This document shows, piece after piece, positions 44,718 through 53,178 of a stretch of DNA of 64,000 nucleotides. The stretch is from Photobacterium proteolyticum. Its GTDB lineage: Bacteria > Pseudomonadota > Gammaproteobacteria > Enterobacterales > Vibrionaceae. The translations under genes were made by a program, and so were the position numbers. Below the pieces are notes generated by a model. It had not been told where the DNA came from, made no database searches, and saw only the letters and a list, made by a program, of their open reading frames with translations. The number at the start of each line of letters is the position of its first letter. The first letter of the stretch is position 1. The DNA is taken from the NCBI RefSeq assembly GCF_001939735.1, contig NZ_MJIL01000090.1, forward strand, positions 124,001-188,000. The letters run 5' to 3'.

Positions 44718-45383
44718 GTGAAAATACAAATGGTCAAGGATCCTGAGTTATCTGTTGGTGACGTTTTGATAGGGCGTTTTACTCTCATTGAGGCACTGAG
44801 TTCGTGTGTATTTGTTGCAATCGACGGTTACTCTGGCCGGAGAGTGATTGTTAAACACGCATCAAAAGCACAGGTCGAAAGGGAGTCGCGTTGTATGATC
44901 CAGTGCCGCTCATCTTTTATTAATCCCCCCATTGAAACGTTACCTGAATGGTTGGTCTTGCCCTATATTCACGGGACAAGTGTTGTAACTTTTAGCTTTG
45001 AGCAGCGTCACTTGTTTATGGACTGCATCCCCTATATTGTTCGTGCAATTGAGCATGTTCATCAGGCTGGCTGGGTTCATGGCGATATCAAACCTTCAAA
45101 TATCCTCTATCTGCCGAAGTTCGGCTCAATTAGACTGATTGATTTTGGTGCCGCATGGCCTATTGGCACATCATTGAGTCGGCTTAGTGAGTGGCAGCTG
45201 ACACCGGGCTTTTCCAGGAGCACAAGAGAGAAAGGGATCGGGAGTGTCGAGCCAGCAGATGATTGGTATGCATTGTCAAAGTGGCTGGATCAAATTGATC
45301 CCAGTTCGTTATCAGCCAGAAACCAGTATCAACTGGTCAGGTGGCTGGACTGGTTGAGCAAGAGAATAGGTCTGTGCCGGTAA
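44718..45383 (+). CDS. Small Ser/Thr protein kinase (PpkA-like), T6SS regulator
   Basis: 221 residues. Kinase motifs: Lys46 in RRVIVKHASK, the catalytic loop VHGDIKPSNIL (Asp123, Lys125, Asn128) and DFG at 142-144. The glycine-rich loop is poorly kept (EALSSCVFVAID) and the C-lobe is short. There is no membrane helix or periplasmic sensor, unlike long PpkA proteins. GTG start. It is the last plus-strand gene of the T6SS series, 108 nt after the broken gene. By analogy with PpkA it would phosphorylate the Fha protein (35773). I see no PppA-type phosphatase in the window. Confidence 0.8.
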   Translation: MKIQMVKDPELSVGDVLIGRFTLIEALSSCVFVAIDGYSGRRVIVKHASKAQVERESRCMIQCRSSFINPPIETLPEWLVLPYIHGTSVVTFSFEQRHLFMDCIPYIVRAIEHVHQAGWVHGDIKPSNILYLPKFGSIRLIDFGAAWPIGTSLSRLSEWQLTPGFSRSTREKGIGSVEPADDWYALSKWLDQIDPSSLSARNQYQLVRWLDWLSKRIGLCR

Positions 45384-45414
45384 TTACAAGATATAACTTG
45401 TTCTAAACCGTAAA

Positions 45415-45445
45415 ACAGCGGTGAATGTTGCCATGTCACCGCTGT
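45415..45445. terminator. Convergent terminator between kinase and ABC exporter genes
   Basis: ACAGCGGTGA pairs with TCACCGCTGT (10 bp perfect) around an 11-nt loop. It lies between convergent genes. Its loop shares ATGTTGCCAT with the hairpin at 13204-13234 beside the ABC gene fragment. Confidence 0.6.
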
Positions 45446-45468
45446 GTATCTAATTGGCGTTTGTTCAG

Positions 45469-47322
45469 TTAGGTACCTGTCTTGATCGGCTCTATATCAT
45501 CGCCAATAAACCCGCCGGTCTGGTGCTCCCAGAGTTGGGCGTAGATACCATCACTCTCGATCAGCTCCTGATGCGTGCCTTGCTCTACTACCTGACCATC
45601 ATCTAGCACGATCAAACGGTCCATGGCAGCAATCGTAGACAACCGGTGAGCAATTGCGATCACGGTTTTCCCTTCCATCAGCTGATACAGGCTTTCCTGA
45701 ATGGCTGCCTCAACCTCGGAATCGAGTGCCGATGTGGCCTCGTCGAGGATTAGGATCGGGGCGTCTTTTAGCAGCACACGGGAAATCGCCACGCGCTGGC
45801 GCTGACCGCCGGAGAGCTTCACCCCGCGCTCACCCACCTGGGCATCGTAACCTGTGTTACCGTGCGGGTCGGTCAGTGTCGAAATAAACTCATGGGCGTG
45901 AGCCTTGCGTGTTGCAGCCAGAAGATCCTCTTCTGTGGCATCCGGATTGCTGTATAGGATATTGTCACGGATCGAGCGGTGTAACAGCGAGGTATCCTGA
46001 GTCACCATACCGATTTGTCCGCGCAGCGAGTCCTGGGTGACGTCAGCAATGTTCTGACCGTCGATTCGGATTGCACCGGACTCGACATCATAAAATCGCA
46101 TCAGCAAGTTCACCATGGTCGACTTACCGGCACCCGAGCGGCCGACCAGCCCGACTTTCTCGCCCGGCTTGATGTTGAGGTTCAGTTTTTCGATAACCCC
46201 TTTTTCTTCACCGTAATGGAAGCTGACATGGTCAAACTGGATACCGCCCTGGCTGACGTCCAGTTTAGGTGCGTTGGGTTTATCTTCAATCGCAACTGGC
46301 TGGGCCAAGGTTTTCATTCCGTCGACAACAGTACCGATGTTTTCGAACAGGCCGCCGACTTCCCACATGATCCACTTGGACATGCCGTTGATACGCAGTG
46401 CCAAACTAACCGCAATGGCGATTGCCCCGATGGTGATAGCAGCATCCATCCATAGCCAAATCGACAGACCGGCAATGGCGAAAACAAGGAGGTAGTTAAT
46501 GGCCTCGACCGAGATATTGAAGCCTGTCACCAGGCGCATCTGGCGGTAGACCGTATCCATGAATCCGCTCATGCCCTGTTCGGCATACTCGGTTTCACGA
46601 TTGGTATGGGAGAACAGCTTGACGGTTGAGATGTTGGTATAGCTGTCTACGATACGGCCTGTCATCATCGAGCGCGCATCAGCCTGTTCGGTGGCGACAT
46701 GCTTTAGCTTCGGCACATAGCGCAATTGAATACCGATATAAGCGGCCAGCCAGAGCAGCATTGGCAACATCAGGCGATAATCTGACTGGCCAATCATTAC
46801 CACCATTGAGGTGAAGTATACCGAGATGTAGACCAGCACATCTAACAGCTTCATTACCGTTTCACGCACCGAGAGTGCCGTTTGCATGACTTTGGTCGCG
46901 ATGCGGCCGGCAAATTCATCCTGGTAGAACGAGATACTCTGGCGTAGCAGATAACGGTGCGCCATCCAGCGAATGGACATTGGATAGTTGCCAAGCAAAG
47001 TCTGGTGAACGATCAATGAGTGCAGAGTAATGAGCAGGGGAACGACAATCAGGACAAACAGACCTATGCCCATCAGTTTGCCGCCTTCTTCTGCCCAGAA
47101 TGTATCCGGGTTGTGAGTTGCCAGCCAGTCAACCAGTTGTCCCATAAACCCGAAAAGAGACACTTCGACTATCGCGATAAGGGCACTAAGAATGGACATG
47201 GCGATAAGCGGGAGTTCAAACCCACGGGTGTAGTAGCGGCAAAACGCGAATAAACCATTGGGTGGTTGTTCGGGTTCATGTGGTGGAAATGCTGATGACA
47301 GCTTTTCAAATCGTTTGTACAT
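45469..47322 (-). CDS. ABC exporter, fused permease and ATPase
   Basis: 617 residues. About six membrane helices (about 35-330) form one ABC_membrane domain, followed by one ATPase domain with Walker A GRSGAGKSTMVNLLM, signature LSGGQRQRVAISR, Walker B APILILDEATSALD and the switch AHRLST. It should act as a homodimer (or with a partner) to export lipids, peptides or drugs; the substrate is not evident. It borders the T6SS on the right. A degraded 3' fragment of a closely similar gene lies at 13200-13432 in the same orientation. Confidence 0.9.
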   Translation of the reverse strand: MYKRFEKLSSAFPPHEPEQPPNGLFAFCRYYTRGFELPLIAMSILSALIAIVEVSLFGFMGQLVDWLATHNPDTFWAEEGGKLMGIGLFVLIVVPLLITLHSLIVHQTLLGNYPMSIRWMAHRYLLRQSISFYQDEFAGRIATKVMQTALSVRETVMKLLDVLVYISVYFTSMVVMIGQSDYRLMLPMLLWLAAYIGIQLRYVPKLKHVATEQADARSMMTGRIVDSYTNISTVKLFSHTNRETEYAEQGMSGFMDTVYRQMRLVTGFNISVEAINYLLVFAIAGLSIWLWMDAAITIGAIAIAVSLALRINGMSKWIMWEVGGLFENIGTVVDGMKTLAQPVAIEDKPNAPKLDVSQGGIQFDHVSFHYGEEKGVIEKLNLNIKPGEKVGLVGRSGAGKSTMVNLLMRFYDVESGAIRIDGQNIADVTQDSLRGQIGMVTQDTSLLHRSIRDNILYSNPDATEEDLLAATRKAHAHEFISTLTDPHGNTGYDAQVGERGVKLSGGQRQRVAISRVLLKDAPILILDEATSALDSEVEAAIQESLYQLMEGKTVIAIAHRLSTIAAMDRLIVLDDGQVVEQGTHQELIESDGIYAQLWEHQTGGFIGDDIEPIKTGT

Positions 47323-47491
47323 AGAATGAAGTTTCCAGTCGAGCTTTATTGTTGAGGCTAAAGCCGGCCAAGCCGGTTGTTGCTGCTAGGGAAGGCGGCG
47401 ATATGGGTAATCGGCGCTTCAAAGGATCTGGGTGATTAAAGCGATAACAGAGTTATTTTATCAGAACTTGCCGTACAATAAACGCCCAGTA

Positions 47492-47542
47492 ATATACCCA
47501 AGCTACCTCTGAAAGCTGCATCTTGAGGTAGCTTGGGTATAT
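47492..47542. repeat. Palindromic intergenic repeat, right copy
   Basis: An 18-bp perfect inverted repeat (47492-47509 with 47525-47542) starting ATATACCCAAGC, around a 15-nt loop that holds GCTGCATCTT. It is related to the copy at 12696-12761 but inverted. It lies in the 324-bp gap between the ABC exporter and GNAT genes, upstream of both; the rest of the gap shows nothing I can name. Confidence 0.75.
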
Positions 47543-47646
47543 AGCCTATTGTACATTTTGATAATGTTGGAATTAAGCCCTGATTCTATTTAATACTTGC
47601 CTGATTCTGCTCTATTGAGTCGAAGAAATGTTGGAGATCCCCCGCT

Positions 47647-48108
47647 GTGAAGATTGAACTTATTACTGCAGAGCAGACATTGCCTGTTCGCCATCGGGTA
47701 CTTTGGCCGGATAAACCGGTCGATTTCTGCCGGGTACCAGAAGATGACGCAGGGGTGCACTATGGGGCTTTCTTTGACGAAAAGCTGGTATGTGTCGCTT
47801 CGGTGTTTATAGACGGCCAGAATGCCAGGCTGAGGAAGTTTGCCACTCTGCATGAGTACCAGGGAAAGGGGGTAGGAACGCTGGTCATTGAGCGAATTTT
47901 GTCTGATCTGCAAACCCAAAATATGGCGCGTTTCTGGTGTGATGCACGCGAGTCGGCCCGTGGATTTTATCATCGTTTTGCGATGGAACCGTTTGGCGAA
48001 CGCTTCTATAAGGGCGATGTGCCTTATTTTAAAATGGCGGTCGATCTGGCATCTGGTGGCATTGTTCCAAAACAGCACCAAGATAAGGAACCAACCGCAT
48101 ATCTTTAG
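47647..48108 (+). CDS. GNAT-family N-acetyltransferase
   Basis: 153 residues, a single GNAT domain. The acetyl-CoA pyrophosphate-binding loop is EYQGKGVGTLVIERIL (about 76-91), preceded by the beta strand ARLRKFATLH and followed by ARESARGFYHRFAMEPFGE. It is of the ElaA/PhnO-like short type; the acceptor is unknown. The next gene starts 79 nt downstream on the same strand. Confidence 0.85.
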   Translation: MKIELITAEQTLPVRHRVLWPDKPVDFCRVPEDDAGVHYGAFFDEKLVCVASVFIDGQNARLRKFATLHEYQGKGVGTLVIERILSDLQTQNMARFWCDARESARGFYHRFAMEPFGERFYKGDVPYFKMAVDLASGGIVPKQHQDKEPTAYL

Positions 48109-48187
48109 CGTTACACTGCTCCTGTAATGACCGCTTCTTTACGAGTAAGGGGTGTTCATTGAAAACATGGCAGGCAAAGGATTTGAC

Positions 48188-49051
48188 ATGAAAGAAGCCC
48201 GGCAATTGGCATTGGATTTTGAGCCTCTGGTTGAACACGACTTTACGCTTGCAGAATGTCCCCGGTGGGATTGGCGTCATCAATTCTGGTTCTGGGTTGA
48301 TATTGCCAATGGGGAGTTGTGGCGTTATCACGATAACCAGCTGGCCGTAAGGCGTTGGGATGAACCACTTGGCTGTGTGGCGATGTGGCAGGAAGAAGGT
48401 TACGTGCTTGCAACGAAATCGGGTGTGTATCTATTAACGGACTGGAATGCAGATAGGCAACTGGTAGCCCCACTGGTTAAGACGCATCCCCGTATACGTT
48501 TCAATGATGGCAGGGCAGCCCCCGGAGGACATTTTATCGCAGGTACCCGAAACGGGGCAAAGGTTGGCGATAAAGGACAGTTTTACCAGCTGGCTGGTGA
48601 AGATCAGTTGGCTGCCATGCCGATGTATGCCTGGACTTGTAACGGTTTGGCTTTTTCTCCTTGTGGCAAGATTCTTTATTGGGCAGATACCGGATCCCGT
48701 GTGATCTACCGGGCTGACTATGATCCTGCCACCAGCGCCTATGGTGAGAGTGAGGTATTTGCTGATCTGTCAGCTTTTGAAGGCCGGCCGGATGGTGCCT
48801 GTGTTGATAGCCTCGGTGGGTATTGGGTCGCGATGTATGCCGGAAAATCGGTCTTGCGACTCAATGCTGAGGGCGAAGTGACACATGTGATCCCTGTACC
48901 GGCCGACAATCCGACCATGGTTGCGCTCGGCGGCGAGCAGGGAAATCAGCTGGTGGTGACCAGTGCTGCCAGCGGCTCTGCTGCCGGTGTGGTGTTGACA
49001 GCCAGTGTCGAGTGGCAGGGAATAGAAGAACCGCTGGTGACCGTTATCTAG
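48188..49051 (+). CDS. SMP-30/gluconolactonase-family protein
   Basis: 287 residues from the ATG at 48188, which has AAAGGA at the right distance; in-frame GTG at 48152 and ATG at 48167 do not. A six-bladed propeller of the SMP-30/LRE family with the metal ligands in ECPRWDW (Glu), CNGLAFSPCGKILYWADTGS (Asn) and RPDGACVD (Asp). Family members hydrolyse sugar lactones in a Ca2+- or Zn2+-dependent way. Cytoplasmic. It is followed by a LysE-type exporter gene 53 nt on. Confidence 0.87.
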   Translation: MKEARQLALDFEPLVEHDFTLAECPRWDWRHQFWFWVDIANGELWRYHDNQLAVRRWDEPLGCVAMWQEEGYVLATKSGVYLLTDWNADRQLVAPLVKTHPRIRFNDGRAAPGGHFIAGTRNGAKVGDKGQFYQLAGEDQLAAMPMYAWTCNGLAFSPCGKILYWADTGSRVIYRADYDPATSAYGESEVFADLSAFEGRPDGACVDSLGGYWVAMYAGKSVLRLNAEGEVTHVIPVPADNPTMVALGGEQGNQLVVTSAASGSAAGVVLTASVEWQGIEEPLVTVI

Positions 49052-49104
49052 TTGTTTTTAATGAAAGCATCTATCGATTTTAAGCAAAGAAAGGACTTTT
49101 CAGC

Positions 49105-49734
49105 ATGGCGAACTACTTGGACGTTGCAGCGAATATCATTGTGATTTGGGTGCTGGCAGCAATAACTCCTGGTGCCAATGTGTTGCTGACGATGAACACG
49201 GCATTGCGATTTCAGCGTCGGTTAGCTATCTGGTCGGCATTTGGCGTGAGTATTGCTGTGATGCTGTGGGCAGCGCTGGGGGCGTCCGGGTTATTAATTG
49301 TGCTCAAGACATTTCCCTGGTTGTTTACCGTGATGAAGATAACGGGCGGTATGTATCTGCTCTATCTCGGGGTCACACGAATCATTGCGACCAGAAGACA
49401 GAACGGGAAAGGGGGGGAGGTAAGCCAGACACTCACGCCGCTAAAGCCAGTGCAGTTATTTCGGCTATCGTTTGTAACCAGTATGATAAATCCCAAGACC
49501 GGGCTGTTCGTGGTCAGTTTGTTCTCTGTGGCAATGCCTGCAACGATGACAACAGAATTGACTCTGATGAGTATGGTGCTAATGGGCGGGATCACGCTTT
49601 TCTGGCACCTGTTTCTGGTGACTGTTTTTTCCAGACCGTCTGCCCAGCAGTTCTACCAGCGGGCTTCAAATATGATTGATTACCTGACCGGAGGGCTGTT
49701 TACTCTCTTTGGGATAAAAGTGATGGCGAGCTAA
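49105..49734 (+). CDS. LysE/RhtB-family exporter
   Basis: 209 residues with about six membrane helices. The start carries the family signature AAITPGANVLLTMNTALRFQ (residues 18-37), and the middle repeats LKPVQLFRLSFVTSMINPKT. LysE/RhtB proteins export amino acids or derivatives; the substrate is unknown. AAAGGA precedes the ATG. Its message ends at the hairpin 49758-49790, shared with the convergent malic enzyme gene. Confidence 0.88.
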   Translation: MANYLDVAANIIVIWVLAAITPGANVLLTMNTALRFQRRLAIWSAFGVSIAVMLWAALGASGLLIVLKTFPWLFTVMKITGGMYLLYLGVTRIIATRRQNGKGGEVSQTLTPLKPVQLFRLSFVTSMINPKTGLFVVSLFSVAMPATMTTELTLMSMVLMGGITLFWHLFLVTVFSRPSAQQFYQRASNMIDYLTGGLFTLFGIKVMAS

Positions 49735-49757
49735 TGATAACCATCTGAAGAAATACA

Positions 49758-49790
49758 ACAGCCCTCCTCAGTATTGAGGGGGGCTGTTTT
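49758..49790. terminator. Bidirectional terminator between LysE-type and maeA genes
   Basis: ACAGCCCTCCTCA pairs with TGAGGGGGGCTGT (13 bp, one wobble) around a 4-nt loop, with a TTTT run on the plus strand and an A-rich stretch before the stem for the minus strand. Confidence 0.75.
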
Positions 49791-49840
49791 AGGTAGGTAT
49801 TGATTAAGTTGGTACTGTTGGTTTTATATGGATGGTTGCT

Positions 49841-51526
49841 TTAGAGCGCAGTACGTTTGTACTTCAGATATTCAGGCTCCCAGAAGGTAGTATCAATTTT
49901 TTCAAGCAGTTGCTCGTCACTGCGTTTCGGTGCCTTGTTTTGCTCTACGGCCTTTTTGGCGACGGCCAGAGCAATATGACGAGAAACCTGTTGAATCGCT
50001 TCCAATGGTGGCAGAAGGGCACCGTGTCCGTTTAGGGCTAACGGCGAGCATTCTGCCAGTGCCCGGCTGCTTTCCATCAGCATTTCGTCCGTTACCCGGC
50101 TTGCGCCGCTGGCCAGAACGCCAAGGCCTATGCCCGGGAAAATATAGCTATTGTTGCACTGGGCGATAGGGTAGCTCTTGCCGTCAAAGAGCACCGGGTC
50201 GAACGGGCTGCCAGTTGCAATAAGCGCGTCACCTTCTGTCCAGCGGATAATATCAGCCGGTGTGGCTTCAACACGGCTGGTGGGGTTGGAAAGGGGCAGC
50301 ACAATAGGGCGTTTGCAGTGGGCATGCATCTCGATGATCACTTCCTGGCTGAATAACCCGGGTACGCCTGATACTCCGATCAGTACAGTCGGCTTGGCAT
50401 TGCTGATCACATCCATCAGCGAAATGCTGTCGGTGTCATTCCACTTATCAACCGTTGCACTTTTCTGCGCCAGCTTTTGCTGGAAACTGAGCAGGTTTTG
50501 CATGTTGTCGGTAAGCAGTCCCCAGCGATCTACCATGAAGATCCGTGCACGGGCTTCAAGATCGCTCAGGCCCTCGGAGACCATTTGCGCCACAATGGCC
50601 TCGGCAATGCCACATCCGGCAGAACCGGCACCGACAAAGGTCACACGCTGTTCAGATAGCTTGGAATTGGCAGCTTTACAGGCTGCAAGCAGACTACCGA
50701 CGGTCACAGCGGCCGTTCCCTGAATATCATCGTTAAAACAGCAGACTTTGTCTTTGTAACGGTTAAGCAAAGGCATGGCGTTTTTCTGGGCGAAGTCTTC
50801 AAATTGGATCAGGGCATTTGGCCAGCGGCTTCTCACTGCCTGGATCACCTCTTCGACAAAATCATCATATTCCTGTCCGGTGATACGGGGATGCCGCCAG
50901 CCCATGTACATAGGATCAGATAGTCGCTGGGTGTTGTTGGTTCCGACATCCAGAACAATCGGTAGTGTATTGGCCGGGTTGATGCCGCCACAGGCGGTAT
51001 AGAGCGCCAGTTTACCGATTGGAATGCCCATACCGCCGATCCCCTGATCGCCAAGCCCGAGGATCCTCTCGCCGTCGGTGATCACGATAATTTTCACATC
51101 CTGGCGTGCGGCATTATTGAGAATATCGACCATGCTGCCACGATCAGGGTAAGCGAGAAACAGCCCACGGCCGCGGCGGTAGATATTCGAGAACTTCTCG
51201 CAGGCTGCGCCTACGGTCGGGGTATAGATGATCGGCATCATTTCTTCGATATGGTTGACGATCAAGCGGTAGTAAAGGGTTTCGTTAGTATCCTGGATAT
51301 TGCGCAGGTAAATGTGCTTATCCAGATCGTTTTTGAACGTCTGGTACTGGCTGTATGCCCGCTCTTCTTGCTCGGTAATGGATTCAATGGTTGCCGGTAG
51401 CAGACCGGTCAGGCTGAAATTCTGCCTTTCTTCTGGTGAAAAGGCACTGCCCTTGTTGAGTAGCGCATTTTCAAGCAACGCCGGTCCGGCATAAGGAAGG
51501 TATAAGGTTTTGTTGTTTTCGTACAT
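49841..51526 (-). CDS. maeA: NAD-dependent malic enzyme
   Basis: 561 residues, matching E. coli MaeA (SfcA) in length and sequence. Conserved segments: KHIYLRNIQDTNETLYYRL, the catalytic-region MMPIIYTPTVGAACEKFSN, VIVITDGERILGLGDQGIGG, LIQFEDFAQKNAMPLLNRY, and the NAD site VTFVGAGSAGCGIAEAI. It converts malate to pyruvate and CO2 with NAD+. It lies downstream of the DAACS gene on the same strand, but a strong palindrome (51553-51578) separates them. Confidence 0.95.
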   Translation of the reverse strand: MYENNKTLYLPYAGPALLENALLNKGSAFSPEERQNFSLTGLLPATIESITEQEERAYSQYQTFKNDLDKHIYLRNIQDTNETLYYRLIVNHIEEMMPIIYTPTVGAACEKFSNIYRRGRGLFLAYPDRGSMVDILNNAARQDVKIIVITDGERILGLGDQGIGGMGIPIGKLALYTACGGINPANTLPIVLDVGTNNTQRLSDPMYMGWRHPRITGQEYDDFVEEVIQAVRSRWPNALIQFEDFAQKNAMPLLNRYKDKVCCFNDDIQGTAAVTVGSLLAACKAANSKLSEQRVTFVGAGSAGCGIAEAIVAQMVSEGLSDLEARARIFMVDRWGLLTDNMQNLLSFQQKLAQKSATVDKWNDTDSISLMDVISNAKPTVLIGVSGVPGLFSQEVIIEMHAHCKRPIVLPLSNPTSRVEATPADIIRWTEGDALIATGSPFDPVLFDGKSYPIAQCNNSYIFPGIGLGVLASGASRVTDEMLMESSRALAECSPLALNGHGALLPPLEAIQQVSRHIALAVAKKAVEQNKAPKRSDEQLLEKIDTTFWEPEYLKYKRTAL

Positions 51527-51552
51527 GTGGCGATGAATCCTATTGTTTTAAA

Positions 51553-51578
51553 GCAAGGGCTGTTTAAACAGCCCTTGC
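51553..51578 (-). terminator. Palindromic terminator between DAACS copy 2 and maeA
   Basis: A 26-nt perfect palindrome (GCAAGGGCTGTTT and its reverse complement), 27 nt after the DAACS stop and 27 nt before the maeA start on the minus strand, followed by CTTTAAAAC. It likely ends the DAACS message; a maeA promoter must then lie within or very near it, or transcripts partly read through. Confidence 0.6.
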
Positions 51579-51604
51579 AGTGATAACCAGCAGTGAAGGG
51601 GGAA

Positions 51605-52792
51605 TTAGGCTGTTTCTTCGACGGGAATTAACTCCTCTCCAGCCTCCTCCGGTGCGTCAGAGACTTTATCGATTAGCAGGGCGATGACACCGTCGCCAGT
51701 AACATTACAGGCGGTGCCGAAGCTGTCTTGCGCCAGGTGGAGAACGATTTGCAGGGCAATCATTTCTTCGGTGAAGCCCAGCATAGAGCCGAGCAGACCA
51801 ACAGAGGCCATAACGGCACCGCCCGGTGCGCCCGGCGCAGCTACCATAGTGATACCCAGCATGGCAATAAACGGCAGGGCTTCAAGCAGGCTTGGAACCG
51901 GGCCTGCGCCGGTCATGATAATGACGGCAACCGCGACGCTGGCGATACTGATCACCGAGCCGGACATGTGGATATTGGCACACAGTGGTACAACGAAGTT
52001 GGCAATAGAATTCGAGACGCCATTACGCTTGGTTTGTTGCAAGGTAACCGGCACCGTTGCTGCCGAAGACATTGTGCCGACTGCAGTAAAGTACGCCGGC
52101 ATCATGGTGCGCAGGATAGTCAGGGGTGATTTTTTCAGAGCTACGCCAGCGGTAACGAACTGGAAGCTCAACCAGAACCAGTGCATGGCGATAACGGCAA
52201 GTAGCACCAGGCTGAACGTTTTCAGCGTGGCAAATACCGTGCCCTTGATGGTCATGTCGGCAAAGACACCAGCGATATAAAACGGTAGCGCTGGGATCAT
52301 GACTTTATTAAGGAACAACTCGATGATATCGCGGCCTTGATCACTGAGCTTTCTCAGTTGCTCGGCACCGGTATTGGAGATCCCGAGGCCAAAAATAAAG
52401 GCAATGCTGAGTGCCGTCATAATGTTCATGACCGGCGGGATCTGAAGTGCTAGAAGTGGAGAAAGAACAGTTTCGGCTTCTGGTAGCTCACCGGCACCGC
52501 TTAGCAAAGCAGGGAACAGGCTCTTTGCCACCATATACGCAATAATACCGGCACCTAAAGTGGATAAATAAGCCAGACCAACGGTCTTGCCCAGTAATTT
52601 ACCTGAGTTTTTCGGCAGGCTGGCAATGCCGCTGGTAACATAAAAGAGGATTAATAGCGGAATGGTAAATTTGATTAGCTGACTAACCAAATATTTCACA
52701 GTTATCAGTGCTTGAACGATTATTTCCGGGGAAAACATACCCATTAGTATGCCTATTAATATTCCACACAATAACTTAATGATTAAGTTCAT
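51605..52792 (-). CDS. DAACS-family dicarboxylate/amino acid:cation symporter (copy 2)
   Basis: 395 residues, the same length as the protein at 9558-10745 and identical to it over most stretches (for example GKLLGKTVGLAYLSTLGAG, VTLQQTKRNGVSN, QDSFGTACNVTGDGVIAL). The differences cluster in the N-terminal helix, the loop near 100-115 and the acidic C-terminal tail. It should carry a dicarboxylate or acidic amino acid. It sits between a divergent LysR gene and maeA, which suggests malate or a related acid as substrate; that is inference. Confidence 0.88.
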   Translation of the reverse strand: MNLIIKLLCGILIGILMGMFSPEIIVQALITVKYLVSQLIKFTIPLLILFYVTSGIASLPKNSGKLLGKTVGLAYLSTLGAGIIAYMVAKSLFPALLSGAGELPEAETVLSPLLALQIPPVMNIMTALSIAFIFGLGISNTGAEQLRKLSDQGRDIIELFLNKVMIPALPFYIAGVFADMTIKGTVFATLKTFSLVLLAVIAMHWFWLSFQFVTAGVALKKSPLTILRTMMPAYFTAVGTMSSAATVPVTLQQTKRNGVSNSIANFVVPLCANIHMSGSVISIASVAVAVIIMTGAGPVPSLLEALPFIAMLGITMVAAPGAPGGAVMASVGLLGSMLGFTEEMIALQIVLHLAQDSFGTACNVTGDGVIALLIDKVSDAPEEAGEELIPVEETA

Positions 52793-53178
52793 ATTATTGA
52801 CCTTTAATTTATTAGGATACGGGTTTCTTATAATAATTTGATGATTTTTTCTTGTTATGTTGAGCGATAAATATACTTGTATTTATCTTGTCATTTATTT
52901 TGTTAATACAAAGGGTGAATAATTATTTTTGATGTTGCATCTGGATGGTATGATTATTCATCTAGTATGTGAAATGCTGAAAAAAAAGGCTTGGTTATTA
53001 AAATGCATCATGTTAGTTTTACACTTTGTGATCAACTTAATAGACAGATGTTAATTACTGATTGATCCTTACTGCCACCTACGGATGGCCTATAATAAAC
53101 TATAAGATAGCTGTTTTTTTGTACTAAGTTATTAAGGGATGATAACTGTCGTGGAACCAAGACTACTGAGAATGACGA

